Assembly: GCA_014905825.1 (NCBI GenBank)
Contig: JACGCN010000016.1
Span: forward strand, 930,001 to 994,000
Reading direction: 5' to 3'
Length of the DNA stretch: 64,000 bases
From: Lyophyllum atratum
Taxonomy: Eukaryota > Basidiomycota > Agaricomycetes > Agaricales > Lyophyllaceae
Part shown: piece after piece, positions 22,444 to 33,574 of the stretch
How positions within the stretch are numbered: the first letter of the stretch is position 1
Layout: each line of letters begins with the position of its first letter
The notes under the pieces: model-generated
Seen by the model: only the letters and a program-made list of their open reading frames with translations
What the model was told of the DNA's origin: nothing
Databases searched by the model: none
Translations under genes and position numbers: made by a program

Positions 22444-25224
22444 CTAAACAAGACCCAATATTATCGTCGCGCGCAAGCTAGCTTCCTTCGGTGGAGTGTC
22501 ACGTCTCGCGGATATGCTTTCCGGCGGACGCACATCCATATACTCCTCTGTTCTTAGGGAGCTTGATTTCCAACCCCAACTCTGGCCGACAGAAAAGACA
22601 TCGGGGGAGCTGGTGAACCGTGTCTGGGAAGACCCAGTCGCACTTGCACAGCTAATAGTAAAATAAGCGGAAATTGATGGGCGTGGGTCGCGATAGGGTT
22701 GGGATGGTGTAACAGGTCGCAAGGTTGCAGGCAAAGTGGTGGAGCTCGTGGTGGAAGCTGAGAATGAGGACGGCGAGGATAAGCTTGGTGAAGTTGAGGG
22801 GGATCCAGACATGTTTCTGGAGGAAATTGGAGTCGTGCTCCTTGACGATGGGTATATGGATGGCGAGTAGTGAGATGTGGTGTGTGGGAGATGTGGGAAT
22901 AGAGCAGGAAGAGAAGGCCCTCTGTTGTGGACGGTACGCTGAGTCGTGGTCGGGGTTACAGGTCCAGAAGTTGGCGAAGCAGGGGTCTCCGCGATATTAC
23001 TCGCAAGGCAAGGCGGCGCGCTCAAGGGCGGGATGGGCTCTATACTCGACTGTCTGTGTAGATAGATGCCAAGCTGGACCTGGCCCTTCTTCCTGACAAC
23101 TTGGACATAGACGTTGAAAAGGCTCCCTGCATACCAGACGGTATGTGAGTAGATCCTAGACTTCTCTTTGAGAGATTCGACGTCCCAAAATTCGACTGCA
23201 AAGCGATGGGGTGGGTAAGGCGACCATTGGGATTTACCCGTAGAGTCAGAAACAAGGGCAGACGCAGCGCTGAACCTCGAGGGACGTAAACCAAAGAAGT
23301 CAGCCTCGGAGGTCAATGGCCCGGTGTTCGCGGTAATGGTATTAGGTTTAAGTGTCGGTGAGGAGGGTGGTGGTGATAAGCTAGACGTAGAAGTGAATAA
23401 GTCGTCCATGGAAAGTGATCCTCCTTCTGCCGTGCCACTAAAATTACTCCCATTATCCCCTATGCGGATCGACGAGTTTCCAGGGATAGGAAAGTAGTCC
23501 TTAGGGTCATCAAAGTAGTCCTTAGGATCATGTCCCCCGTTTGACGAGACTTGTGCAAGAATATCTGCAGTGGTGAGGGCGATTCCGAGCTCTTTGTCGC
23601 GTGCAGCTGGTGATGGGGCTGAGCCTAACGGGGAGAAGGAGGGTGATGACATCGGCCTAACAGTAAGTCGATGACGAAGGGTCGACTGTGTCCAGTGAGC
23701 TGCCTGCACAGTTGTCAAAGGTACGAATGGGCGTTTAGTCGTCTGTGATATGTCTTGTGATATGAACATTAGATCTTCCACTGTCTGAATTTCTCCCTCA
23801 GAAAGCTAGACTTGCATAACGCTCGTGAACGTACCATGTTGGCATAGTATATACCATGATCAAAAAGTTGGGCCCAGTTTTCTTCTTCAACTGCGACGAT
23901 TCCGCCCTTTCTCCTCAACTCTACCACCCGTCGTGCGAATTCATATCTCTCTCTTTCTCCCCTGACAAAAAAGGTATCGGCTGACACGATAGCGGCTACC
24001 CACTTGGCATTTAATCCGCCACGGGACCAGATTAAGGGTATAGACAAGGCTTCCGACTTCCCCAGTGAATCGTCGCCGTCGGGCGAAAATGATCCTGAGG
24101 GCACGGTCTTGGAACGCTTGCGGGAGGAAACAGGAGAATCTCGATCTTTCGAAGAGGCGTTTTCATCCATTCTTTCTTCATATGGTAGCAAATCGACCCC
24201 CCATCTAGCGAGCCAGCATGCACACGCCTCGCCGATCTTATCCGATATTGCACCGTAGTGGTATAAAGGGTACTTCGGGGCACCCTCCGTTTCATAATCG
24301 TCAGAGTAGTCGTAGCTCGTAGACGATGTCGTGCCCTGTGGCTCTAAGGGATCGCCTTTCTCAATCTGATAATCACCAAGAGCAGACGAGCTACCCTTGG
24401 TCGAAGTCGTGCCGGCCACGCTCCTCTCATACTCGATGATATGAGCGACAGATTCCAGTCCTACGGCTGCCTCAGGCTCGCCAGGTTCATAGTCCAGGAT
24501 TCCAAATTCGCTGCCGAGAGCAAAATTGAGATACTTCATGACTGTATGGGGGCCTACGGTGCTCAAGATGTCTGTCATGGCCTGCGATGCGAGAGAAGGT
24601 ATCGACAAATATACAGCAGTGGCAAGAAGTGACAAGAGAAAGCGCGGGGTGGCAGGGTGATGATCGGACGGAACCTTGTAGGGGGGTGGCGCGTTAGGAA
24701 ACGAAGGGGTCAGAGGGTGCGACAATGACGGTATGAGGGATGGGGCGATGCTTAGGGGAGGTCCACCCCCATAGAGTCTTGATATACAGACCCTTCAGAT
24801 TAAGAGGTTAACACTGTAAAAATGGAACCTGTGAAGAACATACTCGAACGCTAGTCAAGAATTAGGACGTTGCTGTGTTACATTTGCTAGGGGAGGCCTT
24901 ACCTGCGCGTGTTATGTTGGGATCATCAAAATGAATGACGATCTCATCGGGGCCGCTACTGGATGCAAGTCTGGGGGTCGACTCCGCGAATCCAGCAGTG
25001 AACAGAGAGCGGAAGAACCCCTGCACAGGCATTTGAGTGGAGAGGAAGGGTAATCGTTGCAAGCCACGTACTGATTGAATGAGAACGACGCGATGTAGCT
25101 TGTAGATGCCTTCCCAGGAGCCATGCACACGAAGTGCTACATCGGTTGTGCTCCCTTGTAGGAAGGAAATGTAGAGGTGGTTCTGGATGTCGACTGCCGA
25201 TGGCTCAAGCTTCTTCGCGTTCAT
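22444..25224 (-). CDS. Large BTB/POZ-domain protein, function unknown
   Basis: Four exons: 24903-25224, 24844-24850 (7 nt), 23835-24792 and 22444-23784, about 875 aa. The N-terminal 130 residues look like a BTB/POZ domain: STTDVALRVHGSWEGIYKLHRVVL (split here by reading position), the FFRSLFTAGFAE segment, and a beta/alpha stretch DEIVIHFDDPNITRAAFE leading to SRLYGGGPPL. The middle is helical and ordered (residues about 150-420), with acidic and Ser-rich insertions. The C-terminal half contains RFAVEFWDVESLKEKSRI and YVQVVRKKGQVQLGIYLHR between long Ser/Thr/Pro-rich stretches. The 7-nt exon joins AFE to VCISRLYGGG and is required to keep frame. Many BTB proteins are adaptors for CUL3 ligases, but nothing here proves that role. 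It diverges from TRS31 across a 200-bp promoter. Confidence 0.8.
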
Positions 25225-25424
25225 AGGTATATATTGCCGAGGAGTACGGCGTCTGTGGGTGGGGGTATACTGAGACCTGATACGGCTTGGATGGCTGATA
25301 TCGGCCGCATTAATATACATGTACTCCCTTTGTGTACCTGAAGAAGAACGCCCATGATGACCGTGACGGGCACAAGTGACTGATCGTGCCAAGGACTTGC
25401 GGTCCGCTCTTTCCACCCTCCACC

Positions 25425-26314
25425 ATGGCCTATGCACAACCACATCCCCGTCTCTCCGTTCTCTCCAATACTTCGCAATCATCTGTCGACCATCTTTCTC
25501 CCACAGGAAGCTCTACCCGTTTCTCCCTACCATCTGCGCCCTCCGTCAGCGCCAGTGCCGCCTCCAACAAACCTGCCGCACCTCGTCCGAATATCTATGA
25601 CAGAAACCTGAACAGGACGCGCGTATCAGAAGTCTCCGCTTCAGCATTCTCTTTCCTATTCTCTGAGGTTGTGCAGTATACGCAGAAGCGCGTGAGTGGG
25701 ATAAATGATCTGGAACGCCGGTACGTTTTGCTGCATCAAAATCCGCTTGAATCTTCCTTATAGGATACGACAGTCTCAACACCTTGGGTTATCGCATTGG
25801 CACCAGGGTCTTAGAACTGATGGTCTGGCGTGCTGAATCCTCGTCTAAAACCCCAAAGCGAGAGATACGATTTCTCCCTGCCTTAAAGGCCATACATACC
25901 CAGGTGTGGAAAGCCGTGTTTGGCAAGCCTGCAGATGCTATCGAGAAGAGTGTGGAAAATGCTGATGAGTGTGAGTCGCAAGGTTACTTTGGGACTGGGA
26001 CTGCCATAGACCTGACATGTAGATATGATTATTGACAATGATCCACCAATTGAGCGTTACATATCCGTACCAAGGGACATGAGTCAGTTGAGCTGCTCAT
26101 CCTTCACTGCTGGGATCGTAGAAGCTGTCATGGATGGGCTTGGCTTCGTGCGTTACGTCTTCTCTATCTCTGTGTTTTATACGCTGACTTTACTGCATCA
26201 AAGCCTGCGCGTGTCACTGCGCACAACACACCTACTGCCCAGTTTCCCTCCCGAACCACGATACTGATAAAGCTAGAAAAATCTGTACTAGATCGCGAAG
26301 AACTGTTGAAATGA
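25425..26314 (+). CDS. TRS31: TRAPP complex subunit Trs31 (TRAPPC5)
   Basis: Four exons: 25425-25720, 25774-25970, 26023-26147 and 26204-26314, 242 aa. Trs31 is a core subunit of TRAPP, the Rab1/Ypt1 exchange factor that tethers ER-to-Golgi vesicles. After a Ser/Ala/Pro-rich N-terminal extension of about 50 residues the family sequence starts at NIYDRNLNRTRVSEVSASAF. It continues through FLFSEVVQYTQKRV, LNTLGYRIGTRVLELM, the lysine-rich TPKREIRFLPAL, HTQVWKAVFGKPAD, MIIDNDPPIERYISVP and the conserved LSCSSFTAGIVEAVMDGLGF. It ends in a VTAHNTP...TTILIKLEKSVLDRE strand-helix segment. These match TRAPPC5 end to end. It shares a short divergent promoter with the BTB gene. Confidence 0.95.
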
Positions 26315-26421
26315 GATGGGCGGCTCGGTGTCTGGGGTCCTGTTGTCCTGATATCTTATCTTCTTCCTTGTCAGTACGTCGGATGATATTGCATTTTTTC
26401 CCTCCTTTGTAACACACCACA

Positions 26422-27501
26422 ATGGTTAAGATCCACACGTTGAACGTATCGCCGCCGCTTATCAACTCATCCTGTGCATGGGCATCCGATCTCGAACAAC
26501 TCACTGAGTTGTACGATTCCCCATTCACAGGGGCTGTGACCACTCGTACTGCAACTCTTGATGGATTTGAGGAGGGCCCGTCGCACACGGTAACTCTTAT
26601 TCATACCTCCTTGGCTGCCATGCAAGACTCATGTCCTCGCGTGTAGGTAGCATTCTCCAAGTCAGGCGTGACATCTATCAACTCCTATGGTTATTCTCCT
26701 CATCCCCTGTCGCGTTACCTGACATGGGTCAAAGGACTCCTCCTGAAGGCCCCTCTTCCAGAGGGCTCAAGGAAACCTTTTATAATAAGCATAACCTCAT
26801 CAGACCCCGTAAAACTTCGCACAATGGTGCAGAGTATCCAGGGCCTCCGGACCGAGCTGCAAGATACCATCGCACAGACTTCCATTGCAATCGAACTAAA
26901 CACATCCTGCCCCAACATACCAAACTCCCCACCAACCGGCTACGCATTCCCTTCCCTCTTTCCCCTACTGACAGTTCTGAAAGAAGAACACGCCAAGGAT
27001 CCTACTCTGACAATCGGCCTGAAGTTACCCCCCTTTGTCTACCGCGACCAATTTCTAGCCGTAATCGACGGATTAAAGGGTCTTTGTCTCCCGGAAGATG
27101 GCGAGTCCACGGGTTCTGAGACCATCTGCCCGTTCGCCTTCTTCACATGCACCAATACGCTCGGAAATAGCCTCCTCTTCCAAGAACAGTCTACCCGGCC
27201 TGCACCGCTCAGCGAAGAAGCCACTCCGTTTGCGGTGCCGACTGGCCTGGGGGGCTTGGCGGGCGACTCCCTGCACGCGCTGGCGCTCAGGAATGTGTAC
27301 ACGTTCACCCAGCTGCTACAGGAGCCCGCAAATGCGTTCTTGAAACGCATTGCTGTTATCGGTGTCGGAGGAGTGACGTCCAAGGAGGCTGCCGAGCGGA
27401 TGCGGCGAGCGGGGGCTACAGTCGTGGGGTGCGCGACCCTGTTAGGAAAGGAGGGTGTAAGAGCGTTTGAGATTATTGGAGGCAAAGAAGAACGGCAATA
27501 A
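26422..27501 (+). CDS. URA1: Dihydroorotate dehydrogenase, class 1 (cytosolic type)
   Basis: Two exons, 26422-26589 and 26647-27501, 340 aa. The enzyme oxidises dihydroorotate to orotate in pyrimidine synthesis. Class-1 features are visible: the protein starts directly with the barrel, with no mitochondrial targeting or membrane-anchor sequence; NSYGYSPHPLSRYL follows; and SIAIELNTSCPNIPN holds the Cys that serves as catalytic base in class 1 (class 2 uses Ser). The FMN phosphate-binding loops are AVIGVGGVTSKEAAERM and GATVVGCATLLGKEGV. The usual pyrimidine enzyme of basidiomycetes is thought to be the mitochondrial class-2 form, so this may be a paralogue or a laterally acquired copy. The assignment to class 1 is firm on motifs; whether it is the main enzyme in vivo is unknown. 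Confidence 0.88.
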
Positions 27502-27697
27502 GACGATGAATTGGCACTGGTAGATAGATACAGTTGAATGCTTGTAGTTATGTTTCGTGGAAGGATAATACATATACAGACTTGAATGAACGCTGAGATA
27601 AGAATAAGGATATCTAGATGGATACAGTGTGAAAAATCCGAAGAGGGAGCAGGTGAGAATCATAACAGCCAACACGAAGAAAATGAATTGGTAAATA

Positions 27698-29063
27698 TTA
27701 ATTTGCCCCGTGCGGGGAGAGATTCCACTGGAGTGGGTCAATGGGAGGCTGGATCATATGCCCATGAGCCACTGCTGGCGGGTTGGGGGCACGATAATCA
27801 AATGGATTGATGAACTCGATGTGAAATGGGGAGGAGCGAGGAGATGTGTGATAGATAGAATTCATGGGGGGCGCTCCGTGGTAGGCTTCTGCAGGAGTGG
27901 AATAGCCTAGGTTGTTCGGTTCTTGGGACGAGACCCAGGTGATTGGGATCTGATGCTGAATGAGGTACTGTGATGTATACGATGTATCCTCTTGGCCTGT
28001 CAGCTGTGCTGTGGGATACCGAAAGGTCCAGTCTTGCTCTGGAGACGAAGACCGCTTCACCTGGTAGTCGCTTGAGCTATTCGACGCAGTAGGCTGTATG
28101 AGATGGACCAAAGATGAAGTCAGTCACCGACCGCACACGTTGAGCTGCGCACTTACAATCTGGCAAGAATATTCACAAGGGGGACTAATCTCCTGGGATT
28201 GGGCGGGAGGTAGAAGAGGACTGCGGAAAACAGGAGCATCGTTTCGGTCGGATAAAGGGTGGCTAGGCTCCTTTTTGAACAGCAGTGGGGGAGATATTTC
28301 CCTCCCTGACGAGGAATCGATAGATTGTACCGCATGATCGAGCTCTTTGCCTGCCTTACCGGCAAGAAGAAGCTCGGCGACCTGTTTGCAGCGTAGCAGC
28401 TCATCCTTGCCGTTTCTCTTCACGTTCCGCCTAACCACCTGCTTTGTTCGCGTGTTAGGTGAGAAGCGATAGCCTGGGTATTTCTCGCCGTGCTCGATCT
28501 TCTCCTGTTCAGCCCTACGACGCCAGGTGTCCTTCTCTTCCTCGGGGAGTTGGTTCCAGCAATGCCCGATGATGCGACTGATGTGACGATGGTCGTGTTC
28601 GACGGACTTGCTAATTTTCGAATTGGCCCAAAACTCGGAACGAAAGATCATGAAAGCGTTGCGCGGGCGAGGGACACGGTTCCCGGATCGCAGCCGTGGC
28701 GCGGCTTTCCTAGCAGGTGGATAATGCGTCGTCTGGTTTTCCTCGTAGAGAGGAGACAGGGGGAAAGAGTCTGACGGCGAGGGTGTCTGCGAATACTGGT
28801 CTGATGGTGAGGGCGTCTCCGAATACTGGTAGACGGTCGGTGTCTCGAATTCTGCAGATGAGAATTCCTGATGAGGGGTTAGAGAATGCATGGTGGGAGG
28901 AGCAGTGGTAAACGCGTAGTCCGCGTCTGTAGTGTAATGGAAGTGCAAAAATTGTCCCTGGGATTCTGTGACTATGGAATCAGGGCGGAAGCGGATGAAA
29001 GGACAAGGAGGACATACGCAGGTTGTTGACCGGCATCTGGTCGTTGGTCTGAATACGCAGCAT
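27698..29063 (-). CDS. HMG-box transcription factor
   Basis: Three exons: 29018-29063, 28157-28971 and 27698-28093, 418 aa. One HMG box lies at about residues 113-182: RVPRPRNAFMIFRSEFWA, then HDHRHISRIIGHCWNQLPEE and a Trp/Arg-rich third helix ending in YPGYRFSP. The RPxNAFMIFR start and the YxFxP-like end are typical of the sequence-specific fungal (MATA/Ste11-type) boxes. Basic residues after the box (RTKQVVRRNVKRN) look like a nuclear signal. The N-terminus carries a short tandem repeat, YSETPSPSDQYSQTPSPSD. The C-terminus is Ser/Pro/Tyr-rich and unstructured, as in activation domains. HMG factors of this group act in mating and fruiting-body development, but the target of this one is unknown. 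It converges with URA1. Confidence 0.88.
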
Positions 29064-30216
29064 CGTATGGTGGGGAGCGGATGGCAGAGGGGGGAGAAGG
29101 TATTCCGGGGAAGCCTTAGCCCTTGCGGCTCTTTATAAGTCGGTGGTTAGCCCATGAATATAGATGGATGGAAGAGCGGAGAATCTCCCCTTTCACCATG
29201 TCACATCGGAGGTGATAGATCTCGCGTGATCGCCATCTGGGCTGCATTTGGCAATCGCTCTCCATTGGGCATCATACCACCCTCGTTATAATCACATCGC
29301 CATAACGGTCCGATCACCCATCATACCAAGAGCCGGAGAGGGCGCCGCTTTTTGGATGTCGTCACAATGTCTTCCTCGTCTAGCTCTGAGCTGCTCCGAA
29401 TCATCGATAAAACGCGGAGAGTTATCCAATCATTGATGAACGAGCTATGTTCCGCGTCTGTAGTGGCGCCGACCACTCCGACTAGAAGCAGGCCTCCAAC
29501 CTTCTTTGGAATCCCGAGCTCACGGCGCTGGAATGATGGCACATATCTCCGGCATGCCACTATCCTCGCACACTATCCATCGCGACAGTGTTGGAGAGGC
29601 AAGGGCAAATTGTACTTGCCAGGTACAGGAGTACCTTCTCAGTCATGTATGCACTAGAAGACTACATAGATCGTTAGGTAGGCATAAAGGATTTCCTTGA
29701 CATCCCTGCTGCCTACGTCGAGGGTCAAAGAGAGCGTCTCAGGACGTCTCAAACCGGATACAAATTGTACACATTTCACTAGCTAGCCCCCTGCTCGCTC
29801 GATATCAAGGAGACCACTTCGGTCTGAAGGTCTGTATGTCAGTGTGCTCCCGTTTCCCGAACGGGTTGGGACGGATCTGAAATAGGGTGGTCGAATTTCC
29901 TGATAGGAAGTGAGAGCCCAAAGCCTTACCTTGGAAAGTCAGGACGCGTCGTTTTCCCACCCCGAGTCAAAATTTAAGGCGTGGCCTGGGCAAGCTGTCA
30001 AGACGAGTCACAAACAACGTGTTGTAGGCGGCTACCGTCGGTTTGCACATGTTAGGAGACGTCGGGATACCGACAACTTCCAGCAGCGGTTCCGCATGGA
30101 GTAAACAGATTTGGATAAAGCTGCCAACATGCAGCGCCCACTGAAATCAACAATTCCACGAGCCATTACCCTGCCAGCGCAGTATCAACTTGACAACTTT
30201 GACCTCAACCAACACA
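29064..30216. other. Divergent promoter region (HMG-box gene / PARP)
   Basis: About 1.15 kb between divergent starts. A roughly 100-codon ORF beginning near 29367 (Ser-rich, no conserved motif) is not supported. Otherwise nothing recognised. Confidence 0.45.
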
Positions 30217-33200
30217 ATGCCCCCCCGCAAGAAAGCTGCCGGCGGAACTACTACCGCTCCTACGCGCTCAAGCGCGAGAACTAAGGCTGCTGCTGCTGCT
30301 GCTGCTGCCGCACCTGCACCTGCACCTGCACCTGCTGCTACTGCCCCAGCGAAAGTTCCTGCAAAACCAAAGTCCAAGCGTTTGCGTGCCAACTCTGCAA
30401 GCGATAATGATGGGCCTGCTGCGAAACCTGCTAGCAAGAAAGCCAAGAAAGCAAATACTCAAAAGGATGCTGATGCAGAAGACGCTGAAGAAGAAGACGC
30501 TGACGATCAACCTGAGGTGCCTAAGAAAATGGTGACTTTTTCCCCAGTCCAAGCGAATACGCGTCCCTCAATCATGATCAGGTCACCGTCATTAAGAGAG
30601 GTGCAGCACCAGTTGATCCAATGTCTGGGAGAGTTGGTATGTGACAAGACTCCATGTATTTAGAGAAACTGACGTGTTGCCGTCAAGACACCCACCTCGT
30701 GTTTGCAAACGAACAAGGCGTGTGGGATGCCATGCTCAACCAGACTGACGTGAGTGGACATGAGAACAAGAACAAGTAGGCAACCCTCAACTACTAGGCC
30801 TCGAAACTCGTCTGACTTCGTTACAGATTCTACGTCCTACAGTTGCTTCACCCTGCCAGCAATGACTCCCAATGCTCCCTTTTCGTTCGCTGGGGACGGG
30901 TAGGTGAAAACGGACAAAACCAAACTAAGGTTCTGTCCCCTCCAATTTTTCTTCTTCTGACCAACTTTCGTACTTAACGTGACTCTCCAGGGTCCTTGGC
31001 CCCCTGCGACTGCTATATCAGAATTCAAGAAACAGTTCAAGGCTAAAGCAGGGGTTGACTGGGACAACCGCGTGGGCATGGTCCCTAAAAAGGGTTCGTC
31101 TCATGGCATGTCTTCGTTCATGCATACTAATTAACGATGCGCAGGCAAGTACGTCTGGATTGGTCAGTTATCCTATTCATGATGCGTTCTTGTATACCAA
31201 GGTCTGATATCGGATACTCAGAGCGCGACTATGCTGATGAAGGCGACGCCAACGGCGATGGGAAAGCCAGCGGTAGCAAAGAAACAGCGATTATTCCCGA
31301 TTCCGCGCTTGAACCTGAAATCCAGGTAGCTCTTCCTACTAAGTTATAACCGTGTCCAAAAAATATCTGATGATTTCGTACCCTAGGACTTATGCCGCCT
31401 CATCTTTTCAACCAGGTACGAGATCAACGTCAACCTCTGATTTAGATATCTTCCGACCGTATCTTCTAAGCCTCATAGAGGCGCACTTGTCCTCCATGAA
31501 CTATGATGCGAAGAAACTCCCTCTTGGTACGACCATGCGATTTGTGCCTTTATTCAGCTGACGGCCATCCCAGGCAAGCTGGCCAAATCGACCATTCTCA
31601 GCGGTTTCTCTGCTCTCAAAGTTAGTTGAGGCTCACGCAGGTTGGAGTTTGGAACAAGAGCTGATATTTTGATCTAGACTCTTGCTGACGTCATCGAGCA
31701 GCCTAATGGTGACACAGCGAGGCAGTACGGAAACGCTCGCAGTGCTTGCGAGCACCTCAGCAGCGCATATTACTCGTAAAGCATTTACACATCTGCCCGT
31801 CTCAGCAGCTTATCGCTGTCATAGTGTTATTCCACACGACTTTGGGAGGCAAAGGCCCACCGTCATTGATAACCCAACTCTGTTAAAGAAGGAACTCGAT
31901 CTTGTTGATGCCCTTGGAGACATGGTATCATTGTTACGCTTGCTACTACGCAGTTATTCCATCCTCATCGCGGTGATCGCAGGAAATTGCATCGAAACTT
32001 ATCTCGTCCTCGAATACTCTCTCCGACGACCAAGGAAACCCACTCAATCCGATCGACGCTAACTTCCGCTCCTTGGGTCTGACAAGTATGCAACCCATCA
32101 AGCAGGAAAGTCAAGAATTCAAAAATTTGGAAGCTTATGCTCGTGATACGCATGGCGCTACCCACAACCATATACAGGTAGCCATCACGAACGCCTATAG
32201 GGTAGAGAGGTCTGCGTCTCCTTGCTATCAGCTGGCCATAAGTCTCTATCAATGCTGATTTTGAGTCTACAGGGCCAACGAGACTGAAGCCTGGAATGGA
32301 AAAGGATATGGAGACCTCAATGGGGGCGAACGCCTCCTTCTGTGGCATGGGTCCAGGACTACGAATTTCGCAGGTTTGCATTTGTTCGCGCTGAACGTCA
32401 GTGATATTCAAACAGCCCCTTAGGTATTTTAAAGCAAGGTCTGCGTATTGCGCCGCCTGAAGGTCGGTGTTGACTTGGAGAGGTACCTGAAAGTATTGTC
32501 TGACGATTACTTTCTAGCCCCTGTTACGGGATACATGTTCGGAAAGGGTGTTTACTTTGCCGATGTGAGTACATAGCTGACCGCATTTATTCTCGGCTCC
32601 CTGAATTCATGATGCTCTCGAACAGATGATGTCTAAAGTCAGTAGTTTCTGGATCTTCATCCCCCTCCACTCACTAAGAGATTGCTCATAGTCTGCGAAC
32701 TACTGCTATTCACAGTATGTGCATCTTGAGTCGTCGAGAATTTTTGTCTTTTCTGACAGATCCTCAATAGCTTGAGTAACGACACTGGTCTGCTCCTCCT
32801 CTGCGAGGTCGCAGCGAAACCTTTCTACGAGCTGACCAATGCTGTACGAAAAGCCCTTCTTCCAACCACACCTCTATGACAATCTGACCCTTTCATTTTC
32901 TAGAGCTATGATGCCGACAGGCATTGCAAATCAAATAACAAGCTGTTTGTGTTAAGTGATGTCGGTTGATCCTAGAACTTATCCTTGCTGTAGGGCCACC
33001 AAAGGTATCGGTCGTACTCAGCCTGTGAGCTGGAAGGACGCGGGAGCGGCTCTGAATAATGACGAGCTCCTTGGATGCCACATGCCAGCTGGGCCAGGGC
33101 AGGACGTGTCGCCGCCTGGTGTCTATTTGCAATACAATGAGGTTAGTCGCTGTCTACCAGATCATCTGTCGATCTTAACGCTTCCTGTTTGCTAGTATAT

Positions 33201-33255
33201 CGTCTATGACGCCTCTCAAATCCGCCTTAAGTACCTGTTGATGGTGAAAATGTGA
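30217..33255 (+). CDS. Poly(ADP-ribose) polymerase, PARP2-like
   Basis: 22 exons, about 635 aa: 30217-30531, 30582-30636, 30688-30775, 30827-30929, 30991-31093, 31145-31162, 31222-31325, 31387-31415, 31471-31526, 31574-31620, 31678-31775, 31825-31924, 31983-32209, 32273-32373, 32424-32462, 32518-32564, 32626-32637, 32692-32718, 32760-32843, 32904-32950, 32994-33141 and 33196-33255. The order is a Lys/Ala/Pro-rich, NLS-like N-terminus (105 aa), a WGR domain (VRWGRVGENGQ), the helical regulatory domain (DAKKLPLGKLAKSTI...IPHDFGRQRPTVI) and the ART catalytic domain. The catalytic His (LLLWHGSR), Tyr (GVYFADMMSKSANYC) and Glu (YNEYIVYD) are all present, so polymer synthesis is expected. There are no zinc fingers and no BRCT domain, hence PARP2-like. 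It should act in the nucleus at DNA breaks. The third intron donor (GTAGGC at 30776) is the least certain junction. Confidence 0.92.
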
Positions 33256-33574
33256 CGACGGCGATGGACGGCGAAGAACCTTTTTTTTTTTTGATACCTA
33301 TTTTCGAACTGTGGATCTACTCTCTGAATAAAAGCATTTTTCCGCGTTTTGCCTGCTGGGTTAGTCTCTGCTAGACAGACACAATCAGTCGTTTCTCCGT
33401 TCTTCAAGTACTGCTGTACTGCTGGGTTCAAGCTGGGTCGCAAGCAGTCGCAAGATTAGACGGGAGATGTGAAGCAAACTGAGACAAACAAACGGGGACA
33501 AAAATGGAACGAGCCGTCGTACCGACTCCGAGGCTCGACGGACTCTTCCCTATTTATTGATCACCCTCTCGCCG
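33256..33574. other. Intergenic between PARP and cullin-like gene
   Basis: About 320 bp holding the PARP 3' end, with a T-run near 33283-33292, and the promoter of the next gene. No ORF supported. Confidence 0.45.

Noticed and set aside
27698..29063. HMG-box gene as part of a mating-type locus
   Set aside because: No homeodomain pair, pheromone, pheromone receptor or mitochondrial intermediate peptidase gene is adjacent.
29367..29657. Ser-rich plus-strand ORF between the HMG-box and PARP genes
   Set aside because: Short, no conserved motif, and placed within a divergent promoter region.
30147..30446. Ala/Gly-rich ORF antisense to PARP exon 1
   Set aside because: It is the shadow of the Ala/Pro/Lys-coding first exon, with no motif of its own.
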